DNA from: Blastomussa wellsi
Lineage: Eukaryota; Cnidaria; Anthozoa; Scleractinia; Plerogyridae
Reading direction: 5' to 3'
NCBI GenBank assembly: GCA_947652115.1
Contig: OX393567.1
Span: 20,630,817 to 20,694,816, forward strand
Length of the DNA: 64,000 bases
The notes under the pieces: generated by a model
Told to the model about the DNA's origin: nothing
The model's input: the letters and a program-made list of their open reading frames with translations, nothing else
Database searches by the model: none
Made by a program: the position numbers and the translations under genes
In this document: piece after piece, positions 25,401-35,000 of the stretch
Numbering within the stretch: the stretch's first letter is position 1
Layout: the number at the start of each line of letters is the position of its first letter

Positions 25401-25826
25401 GAAATCCTCGATATTAATAACCTCAACATCGTGTGTTGGCCTCATAGAGCCTCTCCTAACAGAGCCTCTTCTCGATCTCCGAGTGCTTGCATTGTGAATG
25501 GATCTCTGAGCGCCCCGGCTTGGGAGCTCTCGAAACCCCCTGCTAATTGACCTAGCGGTTTCAGAACCGTCTTCCAAACCGTCATACGAATCTGCAAACG
25601 GAATTTAAAGTTGTCTTTGAAAACAAAATCTATCGAGGGAAGGTGAGCTAAACAAAAACAACGCGTGATTATTCTTCAGCCACTACAATCAAAACAAAAA
25701 AATCTCGCAGCTTAATATAAAGGCGACCATATACTCACTGTCGGGAGCAGGCGATTCAGAAGAAGAGATATTATGCAGTTCCACAGATTGCGACATATCG
25801 CCAAAAGGTGACACTCGGCCGTTCAT
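7441..25826 (-). CDS. TMC7-like: Transmembrane channel-like protein, TMC7-type, paralog 1 (753 aa, 18 exons)
   Basis: Coding exons in transcript order: 25826-25739, 25591-25327, 23887-23815, 22984-22903, 21448-21219, 20752-20604, 20023-19876, 18869-18705, 16134-15965, 13699-13597, 13134-13037, 12226-12125, 11554-11479, 10810-10680, 10348-10319, 9433-9296, 8368-8290, 7575-7441. All junctions are GT/AG and in phase, giving 753 residues. TMC landmarks are RISRWKAFKLRVAM before the first membrane helix, FGNGVLSFFVFLKWLLFLN (helix 1, from about residue 171), LPLAYLLVG (about 275), FASWDYCI (about 323), LTITFLNFILPLLF (about 418), the TMC box at 492, IGTFFSPLMP (about 559), PSCQGPFR (about 630) and GRDKRFLMEKL near the C terminus. 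About nine to ten hydrophobic helices are visible. Loop 1 is extracellular in the family and has a possible N-glycosylation site (ANITS). Family: anoctamin-related membrane proteins; TMC1/2 form hair-cell mechanotransduction channels, and this TMC5-8 branch is less understood. The TMC box reads NWEN, not CWET. Exon 17 uses a weak GTGGGT donor. Confidence 0.93.
7700..7922 (+). repeat. tRNA-derived SINE (B box plus conserved tail)
   Basis: A clear polymerase III B box (GGGTTCGAATCC, near 7728) is followed by a GAAGCCCTGATTTTTTCAGG segment and a tail ending near CTCAATAAATTGACC. This is the layout of a tRNA-derived SINE. It lies in the last intron (17/18) of the first TMC gene, in antisense to it. 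The 5' A-box part is degraded. Confidence 0.6.
8478..8765 (-). repeat. tRNA-derived SINE, family with the 22455 and 58028 copies
   Basis: The plus-strand text runs from a GGTTTCTGTAG block through GGATGGGATGCTAGTCCAT and ACCCATTTATACACCTGG to AACCATTTGGCCACAGTGCC. This is the reverse complement of a SINE headed by GTGGCCTAATGGTTAG (A-box-like). It sits in intron 16/17 of the first TMC gene, sense to it. It has diverged, with an altered B box. Confidence 0.7.
8845..9226 (+). mobile_element. Truncated copy of the long-TIR element found complete at 16577-17617
   Basis: Starting near ATCTCCTTCGCAGTTG, the sequence tracks both ends of the 16577-17617 element, including GTTATTAGGGTC, AATTCCTTTCC and CAATAAAACATGA, then stops inside the right terminal repeat after GAATGTGGTTCAG. 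The central coding-like part is missing, so this is an internally deleted, 3'-truncated relative. It lies in intron 16/17 of the first TMC gene. Confidence 0.7.
9590..9850 (-). repeat. Divergent tRNA-derived SINE
   Basis: On the minus strand the element opens near 9850 with CTAGTGGCTTGTGCCTTGGA and a B-box-like GGGTTCAAGTC, followed by a body containing CTTGGGAAAGACGC and a GTACTGGCACAAACTG stretch. It belongs to the same broad SINE class as its neighbours but to a different subfamily. It is intronic in the first TMC gene. Confidence 0.55.
9885..10239 (+). repeat. Interspersed repeat rich in GAATACT, copy 1
   Basis: About 350 bp starting AAAAGCCAAATATCC and ending in a TATTTTTCATT segment recurs at 21769-22100, same orientation and about 85% similar by eye. 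Inside, GAATACTC-like words recur every 10-40 bp. No open frame is conserved between the copies. Both lie in introns of the first TMC gene. Confidence 0.75.
11160..11300. repeat. Compound microsatellite (ATTATC / ATC / ATT)n
   Basis: A run of TATCAT hexamer-like units passes into (ATC)n and then (ATT)n with one internal partial palindrome. It lies in intron 13/14 of the first TMC gene, about 180 bp below the 3' border of exon 13. Confidence 0.85.
13281..13526 (+). mobile_element. MITE of the GGAGCTACGTCACG family, copy 1
   Basis: Bounded by an AAGGGAGCTATGTCAC start and a GTGATGTAGCTCCTTTAA end, which are inverted repeats of each other. The interior carries the family hallmarks: a GCGA(C/T)GAACCAAACT block, a segment complementary to AGTAAACTATTA, and a copy of AACCAAAAAGGAACAA. 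Other copies are at 26614, 29381, 34605 (partial), 43003 and 52548. It is intronic in the first TMC gene (10/11). Confidence 0.85.
13995..14285 (-). mobile_element. 3' end of a CR1/jockey-like LINE with (ATT)n tail
   Basis: The minus strand encodes a reverse-transcriptase C-terminal tail. AAPRLWNALPMAVKSSNS is visible, followed by FKRQLKTHLF and a stop, then about 100 nt and an (ATT)n microsatellite at 13997-14012. The (W)NxLP...FK..LK.HLF ending is typical of non-LTR retrotransposon ORF2 proteins. It is heavily 5'-truncated and lies in intron 9/10 of the first TMC gene. Confidence 0.75.
14594..15473 (-). mobile_element. pogo/Tigger-type DNA transposon remnant, 880 bp, TA-flanked
   Basis: The ends are inverted repeats (CCGTAGTTTTTCGGTTATAA at left; the complement of CCATAGTTTTTTGGTTATAA at right) flanked by TA (14592-14593 and 15474-15475). 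The minus strand holds pieces of a DDE_1 (pogo/Tigger/CENP-B-like) transposase: NIDETPM with a following GLPGCGTNKQSFKVVVKANG and VIFKG (about 15463-15206), then ALLVWDSFSGHLTD (about 14900). The first two catalytic Asp regions are recognisable, but frames are interrupted and the N-terminal DNA-binding part is absent, so this is a dead, internally deleted copy. It lies in intron 9/10 of the first TMC gene. Confidence 0.85.
16470..18403 (-). mobile_element. Element A, copy 1: TIR element (CAGGGCTTGAAATT) carrying a nested insertion
   Basis: The ends CAGGGCTTGAAATT and AATTTCAAGCCCTG are inverted repeats. Sub-terminal sequence on both ends repeats GCGACTAAA/TTTAGTCGC words. Read on the minus strand, the element matches 56845-57701 almost throughout, but is interrupted at 16577-17617 by another transposon. 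Without that insert it is about 0.89 kb against 0.86 kb for the other copy. No long frame and no clear target-site duplication were found. The CAG-starting TIR hints at hAT-like elements, which is weak. It lies in intron 8/9 of the first TMC gene. Confidence 0.85.
16577..17617 (+). mobile_element. Element B: 1.04-kb transposon with about 85-bp TIRs nested in element A
   Basis: The left end GTAGTCTCATTCGCAGCCG and the right end (reverse complement GTAGTCTCCTTCGCAGCC) stay complementary for about 85 bp. Imperfect 7-bp direct repeats (TCAAATT at 16570-16576 and CCAAATT at 17618-17624) flank it, and the other element A copy (56845-57701) shows the uninterrupted site. The centre (about 16870-17160, plus strand) has a coding relic in two frames: a segment with FKSGKGSLDIAEII, then, in another frame, VCRACDKCYKRLIKFHRASD. 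This resembles a Cys-rich domain but is unassigned. Confidence 0.85.
18918..19005. repeat. Tandem duplication, 2 x 44 bp
   Basis: Two adjacent copies beginning GAAGAACCAATGACAGATAA differ at one position (GATGCTTAG versus GATGGTTAG). They directly abut the palindrome at 19006-19125, in intron 7/8 of the first TMC gene. Confidence 0.9.
19006..19125. repeat. Palindromic element, about 45-bp arms
   Basis: The left arm (TGGTTCAATTTTACCCTTGG, then AAAATATGGTATTTTTC) is mirrored by the right arm (ACCAAGGGCAAAATTGAACC preceded by GAAAATACCATATTGT), with a loop of about 30 bp. It is a fold-back MITE type without coding capacity, in an intron of the first TMC gene. Confidence 0.85.
21769..22100 (+). 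repeat. Interspersed repeat rich in GAATACT, copy 2
   Basis: Matches 9885-10239 in the same orientation with scattered substitutions and two short deletions. It lies in intron 4/5 of the first TMC gene. The two copies are about 12 kb apart; I cannot tell whether this reflects independent insertions of one family. Confidence 0.75.
22455..22727 (-). repeat. tRNA-derived SINE, best-preserved copy
   Basis: Minus-strand reading opens with GGCACAGTGGCCTAATGGTT (A-box-like), then GGGTTCGAGTCC (B box), a TTGGGCAAGACACTTTACTC block, ACCCAGGTGTATAAATGGGT and a GATGGACTAGCATCCCATCC block. A/T homopolymer flanks the tRNA-like end (22728-22752). It lies in intron 4/5 of the first TMC gene, same sense as the gene. 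The tRNA-like part is too divergent to be a working tRNA. Confidence 0.85.
23955..24080 (+). mobile_element. Truncated relative of the TA-flanked MITE at 32951-33210
   Basis: Contains ACTTTGGTTTTGCATTACTA followed by TGCTCAGTGA and CCAATCAGAAGTAAAACC, which match the core of the 32951-33210 element. Both termini are missing. It lies in intron 2/3 of the first TMC gene. Confidence 0.6.
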
Positions 25827-26404
25827 TTCCAGAGCATAAGAACACTAAAGCTCGTGCAGCAACTTTGCCATTGCTAAATATCAGTTAACCTGTCAAAATA
25901 GCGTCGATATCATAAAACTCCACGCTCATTGCTCAAACTTCCTGAAACTTGATGAAGCAAGCAAGCAGCAAGTGGTGCGAGCTTGTGCTAAATATAACAC
26001 TTCAGCTGATTGGTTCAAAAAGTGAATTTTCAATGAACGAAGATGATTGGCTGCGGTGATTGCTACACAATGAACACCCGTTGATCTTCATGGTCACGGC
26101 AAAACAAACGCAAACATCACTCTCCAAAGAGTTCTTTCTTTACAACCAATCAAAATCTTATTTGGTTTAAAAGCAGTAAATGCTGCCCGCCACTGAGAAA
26201 ATATTCACCACCTTTGACCTCCATCCCAATATCAAAATGGACTTGCAATTGATTCCATGCGTCATTTTCTACTTTTAGAAACAAAAGTGGGATGTTTGTC
26301 GTCAGTTGGACTTTAAACAACGTAGAATTATTTTGCAATAACATACAATGTTTTGGCAATACAAACATTACAATATACAATTGGAGTTGCCATGTAACCA
26401 GTTC

Positions 26405-26612
26405 TTGTCCCCTCAGGCGCGGTGGCCTAATGGGCGGGGGTGGGGGTGGTGGCGGGGGAGGGGGTTTATAATGGTTAGCGCGCTGGACTCTGGATCGAAT
26501 ACCCTGGGTACCAGAGGTTTTCTCGCGGCACGGGGGAAACTTCGTTTTGGCGGCCGACGGACGCGGTTCGAGTTCGTGCCTGGCCCCGGGCACTGCGTTG
26601 TGTTCTTGCACT
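26405..26612 (+). repeat. tRNA-derived SINE head with G-rich insertion
   Basis: GGCGCGGTGGCCTAATGG opens the element. A G-rich stretch (about 26432-26465) splits it from TTAGCGCGCTGGACTCTGGA, followed by a B-box-like GCGGTTCGAGTTCG and CACTGCGTTGTGTTCTTGCA. It ends abruptly where the next MITE (26614) begins. Confidence 0.7.
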
Positions 26613-26613
26613 C

Positions 26614-26855
26614 AAAGGAGCTACACCACGGTTTGTGCATTTTGAAAAATTTAACATACGTTTTTCAAATCCGTCATTCGTAATTTGTCTCAATCTTCTC
26701 CATCATTAACCATCCTTGTCCCTTTTTAGTTTAGAATCGCCTCTTCGTTGTTTTCCTCCCTTAATAAACTATTAGTTTTAGGTTTTCTACATATTTAGAG
26801 TAATCTGGGTCGTCACAGAAATTATGATTCAAAATATCGTGACGACGCCTCTTTC
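26614..26855 (-). mobile_element. MITE of the GGAGCTACGTCACG family, copy 2
   Basis: Starts AAAGGAGCTACACCACGGTT and ends ATATCGTGACGACGCCTCTT, with the family core CTTCTCCATCATTAACCATC. Orientation is opposite to the 13281 copy. It lies directly against the SINE head at 26612. Confidence 0.8.
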
Positions 26856-27464
26856 AGGCAGGGGTACACCCCCCCCCCCCCCCCAAGAAAAAAAGGAGAA
26901 CCCCGGCTGGTAGGGGACTTTTTGGTGGCCATCTAATAATTTTTAACTTCAAATTCCAATTTTAAGACTACATTATATCTTCAACATTTCATATATCCCC
27001 AAATTTTACTAATCTTTTGAGAAGAAATATCTCTTTGAAGTTTCCAAAAATCAACCACAAATTTACAAAAAAAAAATCACAAAACATAGATTCGTGTTTT
27101 GACATTTGTTTGAACATAGCGATTTTGAATTTCATGAAATGCAAACAAGATTTTTGCGCTTAACCCATGATTTTAAGTTTGCAGGATCTTTTTTGCCCAA
27201 TGCTTATGATGAGGTTGCTGCAAACAAAATGTATCAACCTGGAAGGGAAAAATGTCCGTTTTCCTAATTGTAGAGAAAATAAGGTGAAAAAGGACTCGGC
27301 CAGGATCAAGAAAACTGCTGTGTGAAGGGGCTGCCCAATGTTCCAGTCGGGTACAGTTTTTCAGCCCGACAGTACAATTCATTCTGCATGATTTATTTTT
27401 ATTCACTTCTTCTTTGCAGGAATTTTTTTTCAGTCACCTAGCCTTGCATGATTTTTTTTGTGTG

Positions 27465-27521
27465 TGTCAGATGTCCTCTCGCCCGCACCTCAGTGGATTA
27501 GGGCGAGAAGACGTCTGACAC
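27465..27521. repeat. Short hairpin, 21-bp arms
   Basis: GTGTCAGATGTCCTCTCGCCC is mirrored by GGGCGAGAAGACGTCTGACAC with 15 bp between them. It could be a tiny fold-back element; no function can be inferred. Confidence 0.75.
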
Positions 27522-29380
27522 TTCCGTCTATCCACCCCCCAACCGCCCCGCACCCTATCACTTTTCTAATGGTCCGTACCTAAGTGCATCTTAAGCTGGC
27601 AGACTAAGAAACGAACTTGGTTGAGACGTTGCTACGGCACAAAATACAACAACTCCCCATATCTATTCTGCAATAGACGACATAGAAAGGAGTAGCGGTT
27701 GTCGATAAAATGGCGGTGGGCTTGTTCGCGTTTGTGAAGTGTTTCCAGTGTGTGTTAAGAAGATTGGGATAATCCGATGTCCAAACCCTTCAAAACCCAT
27801 TTTGACAGAAAGAGTACGACCTTTTAGGTGCCTTCTAAATGTACTCCTTTCACATACCTACAGAATTAAGGGCTACTTCATTTCTTTAATTCCTTATTTT
27901 ACTTGCTGAAACTTGTCTGGTACCCTGTATTTTAAAAAAATTAATTACCTGAATGTGACAACTGTGGTTTTGTAGTTTTTGCGTCTGTCTTATTACCCCA
28001 CCGTGACAGTTCCAAATTATGAATTGAACAACTCTTTAGAATTAATATTAGTGAAGTAAAATAAAATGAATGTGAAAAAACATAGCTTTATTTATTTACA
28101 TAAAAATGAAAGTAGTACATTGCTTTAATAAAAGGGCCGACACACGAAAAGGCATTACAGGGACAAAATCACAGCATCCACACACAACACGTCCTCAGAA
28201 CTGTGGCACAATATGGGGCAAGTCAGTGAGGCTTGTCCCAGTCTGCATCATCACGTGCCTTTGTGTATCAGCTCCTTTTTATTCTGACGAATGCTATACA
28301 GGTAAGATTCGCATTTTTACAGACAATGGTAAAACTAATCGGACGCAGTTTAAACGGCACGGCTGCGCACAGACGTTCCTTCAAAGTGAACAAGTAGTTA
28401 CAAATATATTACATACCATGCATTATCACTGGGTAAAATACAAATTGTGAAGAATAAATAAAAAATGTTAAAAAGTCAGAATGCATGCACTGGATTTAGT
28501 TATTAATAATAACAATAAAAATATAAAATACTCACAACATAATTTACAGAGTTCTAAAATTAAAAGTGCCTGTGATTGGTTATTCAATATTCAGCCTGGT
28601 GATTGCAGCTAATCACAGACACTAATGTATCTCCGTATGTCTTGGGGCGCTGCGTTTAGCCAGGACTGGCCAGCCAAACCGGTATTATTAAACTGATAAA
28701 TTGGCTTTTAATTTGAGAGTTTTATTTAGCTCTTTATATATATATATCTATAAAGGTGACTGATTATGAATGGTCCAGTTTGGTAAGTGACGATTTATAA
28801 CTTTACTCGCTGTAACCTTATTTATACGACGCATTTTAGTCCCGCCAATTGTAATTAAAATAATTCTCAGGAAAAATACTGAATTATCGCTTTAACTAAG
28901 CGTAGTTCCCACACCGCTAGAAGAGTACACCAGTTGAGTAAGGAATTGTCAGTGTAGCTTTAGCACGCATAAATTGGGCGTTGTCTTCAAAGTGAAAGGG
29001 ACATCAAAAACGTGGTTTATTATTAAGAAAAAATGATAGCTAAAAAGACTAAGATCTTTTAGGAATCATGACAAAATAGTTTGTCTTCTTTCATTTCACT
29101 TTGGTATACTGTAAAGGAAAAGCCTGTCCCATTCATTAATGTTATTTTTGACGCATTTATGTCAAGATTCTGGCATCTCAGAAGTAGCTCGAGCGAAGAC
29201 TAATCGAGCACGCGAAACTGGACAACCCTTCGATCGTTTTGACACAGATGCTGGTCGGAAAAGTTAAGTTAGCCACTACCTCTATGTAATCTCTATTTCC
29301 ATTCGTCCGCTATATAACACACTACTTCGATTGTTGTCTTGGGCTAAGGACATTGTTCTATATATTGTTATCTATTGCTT

Positions 29381-29616
29381 TAAAGGGGCTACGTCACGAT
29401 ATTTCGAATCATTTTTTTGTGGCGAACAAAATTACTCTTAAAATGTAGGAAACCTAAAACTACTAGTTTACCAAGGAAGAAAAACAACAAAGAGGTGACA
29501 CTAAACCAAACAGGAGCAAGGCTTGTTAAGGATGGAGAAGATTCAGACGGATTACGGATGACGTAAAACATAGGCTAAATTTTTCAAAATGCACAAACCG
29601 TGAGGTAGCTCCTTTA
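29381..29616 (+). mobile_element. MITE of the GGAGCTACGTCACG family, copy 3
   Basis: Begins TTAAAGGGGCTACGTCACGA and ends ACCGTGAGGTAGCTCCTTTA, inverted repeats of each other. It carries the same internal blocks and orientation as the 13281 copy, and lies about 320 bp beyond the stop codon of TMC paralog 2. Confidence 0.85.
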
Positions 29617-29779
29617 AGAGCCAATGATGAGACTCGTTCAGAGAGGTAGTGAGTGGAGCAAAAATTTGAACGAAACTTCTGAAAGGCACCCATTTTGGCG
29701 CGACTCAAGATTTTCCTGATCCCTACCGTTTCTCATGCGTGAGAAACGATAGACCGCCAACAGAGTTATGACAGTGTAT

Positions 29780-29785
29780 TTTATT
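29780..29785 (-). terminator. Candidate polyadenylation signal for the second TMC gene
   Basis: AATAAA on the minus strand about 150 nt beyond the TAG at 29936-29934. The spacing is plausible for a 3' UTR, but there is no transcript evidence. Confidence 0.4.
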
Positions 29786-29933
29786 TCTTCACGTGTCACC
29801 CTAAAAAGACCTTGGCCGCTAAATACTGCCTTAACCGAGCATCCCTATCCCATTTCCTTGCATATGTCAGTCCCAACCTCGCTCCCCCCCCCTCCCACCC
29901 CCTAGTTGGCGGTCTGATACTTGATTTTTTGAG

Positions 29934-31989
29934 CTAAAACATAAGGCCATCAGGAGGTGCAAGTGAATCTCTCTTCTTGGTCATCAGATTCTCTTGTTGT
30001 TGTTGTTGTTGCTGCTGCTGCTGTTCCTGTGGTTTCTTGTTGACAGAATACAAATTATTTTCTACATCTTTACCGTAAACTATTTCGTAACGTAGAAGTT
30101 TTTCCACGAGAAATCTTTTGTCTCGACCATCCTAAAATAAAATATCAGAAAGAATATTTTAAGTGATTTACGAGTACACTATCGTGGGATTTCACTGCTT
30201 TTTTTGCCGTCAAAGCGGAGCTTAGACACTGAGAGTGAAGTGTCTTTCCCAATAACACGCTATGGAGTCTAGAGAACCTGGTGAAGGTTGGGTGGATTGC
30301 TATTTGGGGGCGAAGAGTTACCATAGCTTGGTTACGTCTCCAACATTTTGCTAACAATTTACTCTCGGGACTGAAAATCCGTGTAGCCGTTACTATTGGG
30401 TTTCTGAGTGTGTTATGTCGGCAGTAGCATGCATTCGTGAAACAATTAAAATTCAAACCTTGTCCATCAAAGGCAAGTGCCTATACCATGGGAGACGAGC
30501 GCAGTGCTTTAAGATATCAGTTCTTGTAGCCTACTGTAGTCATTGTAGACCAAAGCACTTTGATTCCTATACTCTTTATCCCAAGCAAAAACGTCAACCT
30601 TTTACAGCGGCACAAAGAGCTCGTATATTAGAGTACCTAAGTTCTCCCCTCAACTTACCAGGGCCAACTGATCTTTCAATGTTTCGATCGTAAGCAACAA
30701 AGACTTTACCATGGATTTCAAGTAATACAGCAACAAGCTGAAAGAAAACACACAGACAGATTTGAGAAAGGGTTGCGGCAACAAGCAGTGACTAGTAGAT
30801 CAAGCCTTACATCCGCGATGAGATCGACCTAATCATTTACGATTGTTGTATATAGTGAGGGCCTATTAGGGGTTTTTGGGATACGGGATATTCAGACACC
30901 CCCCCCCCCCCCCTAATGGGGCCTCTACAGTGTGGCAAAAGGTGGAGCCGGTATTGAAAATCCTGGGAGAATTTAAAATTCTTTTCAATTTGTGCCTAAT
31001 AGTTTTTCGAATCATTAAAGCAAGAAATGTCCATGTTTTGTGTGTGTTTGTGTCCAGATACAGCACGAAAGAGCGATCAGTCTTGACGTTGCCATAACGA
31101 TTCGTTAACTATACTTAGCTAGCCTGCTTGCGATTCTGTTTCCATGCAGAAAAGAGGAGTTACAATACAATATCTATCTACAATCTTTTTACAGAAAACA
31201 TCCACAAAAATGGAAACACACAAAAAAGTTATTTTTAACACAGGAGTTTTAATATAATTTAAACGTTATGAAATGGAAACAGGATTTACAACGTTGCCGT
31301 AATTGTAAAATCAATCTCCTTGCGAGTGTGAATGCGGCATATTTTCTAACCTACCAGAAAAGGGGCGCCGTTTACTTACCAGACCACCGTTAGAATAGGG
31401 AAAATAAAAGTCACTGTGGTCACAAAATTGATTATTTGTTGAATCCACGATGGCCAAGTTGAGATTTCGAGTGTAAGAACATCATAAAACCTGGCATGTT
31501 CGTTGCAATTTGCATTGCTGCAAAAGGATGGAAAAGAACTCATCAAGTTAAGTTTTCTTACTATTTATTTTATACGTTTATTGTATACCATGAGTATTTG
31601 TACTAAGTATGTACTTAACGTGTTCTGTTAGAAACCAGCGAATCTGATTCAAGGTTCCCCAACTGTTGTCTATGGGCCTTATTCGCGTGCGGCCATGTTG
31701 ACCATAGACAATAGATTAGCCTCGAGTTGAAATGTTTGGGAACGAGTTTCCGCGTGGCAAAACAAAAGTTTTCAATCCCTTGGGACTCAACATGGCCGCC
31801 GTGTGGTTAAGGCCCATTCGCTGTTATTAAAAACTAGCTATGGTATATTGCATTTCCTGGTTTTGATTGGTTGAGAGGCAATGGTATTTGAGCTCATATA
31901 CCATTGACTTACCAAAAAGGTACGTGTACGCGTAAAAGAATGCATTTTTGCAATTTTTGTACAATATTTTTGGGGCGTTTTTAGTAAAA

Positions 31990-32024
<35 letters not shown>

Positions 32025-35000
32025 GTTATAGCCAATTTATGGTCTAAAAGGCCTCGTTAAATAACAGATATCCTACGTTGTGACGTAGTTTACCAATATC
32101 CGTCTCCCTAAACACTGCATTGCATGCCGCAGATTCTATAGCTGTAAAATATGTTTCCCGCGTATTTCAATTTCTTGAATAAAATAGTTTACCTAATCAA
32201 TCTTGGAGAACAACCACTGATTTTTGCTGAGGCCGTGTCGTCGACGCGTCGACTTAAAAAATAGCCGATATTCCGCACAATTTCCCGGGATAATTGTAAA
32301 ATACAAATTTCGTGCTCGTAGCTTTCGCCAGTTATGGTAGCCTGAATTGCAAACTTTTTCTTCTGGTCCCGCGAGGAAGGCTTCTGAAAATCATGCTAGG
32401 ATAACGGTTGTTTAACGTTTTTCACAAAGGCAGGCCGGTCCAACTGAACAAGCCAAGCAGTCGAGCAGATTAAAGTAGACCTCTAGTTTCGCGCAAAAAA
32501 TTACGTAATTACGTATCCACTTCAACATACAGCGCACTCGAACATTTTAGAAAAATTCACCGCAAATTAATTCCTTTACATACCTAAAAGGTCCCAGACA
32601 AGATGGCCTCATGCTAGCAAAAACAACAAAATAATTCATTAGTTACCTGAATTTTAACACGTTAGGGTTAAACCCCGTTATAACTTAGGGACTACGAAAA
32701 TATGTACTTGATAATTAGAGTTCGATATATCGAGGTTCTGTTTCAAGACTTTCATTACCTTTTTCTTTAGATAGCTTTGACCAGGCTGTAGAACTACCTT
32801 CGTTATATCGGCAACTTCATTATAAAGAGCTTTCGCGGTTTCGTTTCATATTTCTGTACCATGCAAAGATTATTTCACACACAGTAAATAAATAAACCTT
32901 AAAAACCATGTTACATGACTGGTAAGATTTTTGGTTGGTTTAGAGATACATAGAGCGGTTTTAAATTGAGTGTCGAAAGTAATTTGTAGCGAACTGCTTT
33001 GGTTTTGCATCACTATGCTCAGTGACTGACCAACCAATCGTAAGTAGAACCAAATCCAATCGGGACTCGCAAGCGCAGGTTTTCCCGCGCTTTGTGTCGG
33101 CTACGTGTAATTCCTTCGAGTTTTGATTGGTTTCCTAAATTGTCTCCGTCCTTTGTGATTGGCTAAGGTAATTACTTTGGTTTTACGACACTCAGTTGAA
33201 ACCCGCTCTAGAAACAGTAAGTTTTTGATTTAATAGTACACTATCATGGGATATCACCGCGTTTTTTGCCGTCAAAGCGGTGTCTAGACATTGAGAGAGT
33301 GAAGTGTCTTTCCCAATAACACGATCTGGAGTCCAGCGCAGTAAGCCACTCAGTGACTGCGCTTCTCATGGCTATTATAGTACCTTATTTTAATAGCTTA
33401 CCCTGCAATGCCCCAGCCAACAGTACCAAGGCACATGAAGAATGAGATTAGAAGCAAGACAGTGAAGAGGTGGTTTGAACGCGTTGCCCGGTAAACCTTC
33501 TGTGAAGGTCTGTAATTAAACAGCACTGCAATCTTTAAAGAAAAAACAGAAATGTTAAGTTGTGGTAAGATAACGCAACTAATCATGTAGTTACCAGAAT
33601 TATGCGTTCACATTTTTTAATTCAACGGCAGAATGAATATTATATAAATATTTGCACATTGTACGCTCTGTACGTATTACGGACCTATCTACGAGTGACT
33701 CAGAAACCTATGTATAATTAATTAAATAATAACGTTGTCTTGAAAAATTTGTCACTTGTAATCCGTCTCTCTCTTCCATCCTTAAAGTTAGTTAGTTAGT
33801 TCTCTCCGCGCCATGAGGCGCATAAGGCTGCAACTTTCGTTTTCCAACCAGCCCTGTCTTTTGCTGCAGTCCTGGCTTCAGCCCAGCTGGTCCACCTTTC
33901 TTGTCTGCACTCTCTTTCCACTGTCCTTCTCCACGTGATTTTAGGTCGGCCCACTTTCCTCTTCCCCTCGGGTTGCCACCCCATTGCCACCATACAATCA
34001 TCGTTCCTGTCCTTTCTAAGCACATGGCCAATCCAGTTCCATCTTCTCCTTCGTATTTCGTCGCTTATCTTTCTCACGCCTGTTATTTCTGAAATTGTGT
34101 CGTTTCTCATGCGTTGTGGCCACCATACTCTCAATATCCGCCTTAGACATGTGAACTGGAATCGATCTAATTTCTTCTCTTCAGCAGCTGTTAATTTCCA
34201 TGCTTCACATCCATACAATAGCACTGGTCGTACCAGAGTCTTAAACAGTTTGATTTTTGTATTCCGACCAATACTCCGTGTATTCCAGATCTTCTTTAGG
34301 TTGTAGAAAGCTCCCTGTGCTCCCTGTGTTAAAATTACCATGCCAATGTACTGAAGTTATATGTGGAGTGATATCACTATGATACGACCAGGAGCTCTAG
34401 ATCTCAACTTGAAAAAGTAAGGCTGAATTTTTTCAAGTTCTGTCCAGAGTTAATAACCAAAAACTCTGTTCTGTCCTTTTGATTTGAAAAAAAAAAATGA
34501 TGAAAACTATTTACAGTCAACCTCTTCCTTTGCGCAATTTGCTCGATATCGTTCTCGTTATGTTCTAGAAGCATTTCCTTTATGGATGAAAGAGCCGACA
34601 AATTACCGTGACAGTGCCCCTTTAAACATCCTTGCTCCTGTTTGGTTTAGTATCACCTCTTTGTATTGAGGTTTTCCTTTCTTAGTAAACTATTATTCTG
34701 AGTCCCCTTCTTTTCAAGGGGAATTGATCCGTCGCAAAGAATGACTCAAACTATTTTGACGTAGATCCTTAAAAGTTATCATTCGTGTAATTAAATGAAT
34801 AAACTGTAGCCACTACGACACATACCAGTTCAACATAGAATATAATAAAGAGCTTAACAACCCCCATTGCTGGCATGATAGGGCTAAAGAAGGTTCCAAT
34901 CCTGAAAATCGAAAAGAGATCGTACACATTAATACATCTTTAGCATTCTGCGCAAACCAAAGACGCCCTGCTTTTTTAGCTCCTTTCGTTTTCTTTAACT

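Larger units (their letters stand above)
25827..29933. other. Intergenic spacer between the two TMC paralogs
   Basis: This 4.1-kb stretch should contain the promoter of paralog 1 (right of 25826) and the 3' UTR of paralog 2 (left of 29934). It carries a SINE head (26405-26612) fused to a MITE (26614-26855), a run of 16 C (26869-26884), a 21-bp-arm hairpin (27465-27521) and a second MITE copy (29381-29616). I see no further gene. The plus-strand open frame at about 28106-28450 has no splice or family support. Confidence 0.6.

Noticed and set aside
26150..26611. 153-codon minus-strand frame with a proline run
   Set aside because: It is the antisense of a SINE head and its G-rich insertion; the poly-Pro comes from low-complexity sequence.
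28106..28450. 114-codon plus-strand frame between the TMC genes
   Set aside because: No homology that I recognise, no splice context, atypical composition.
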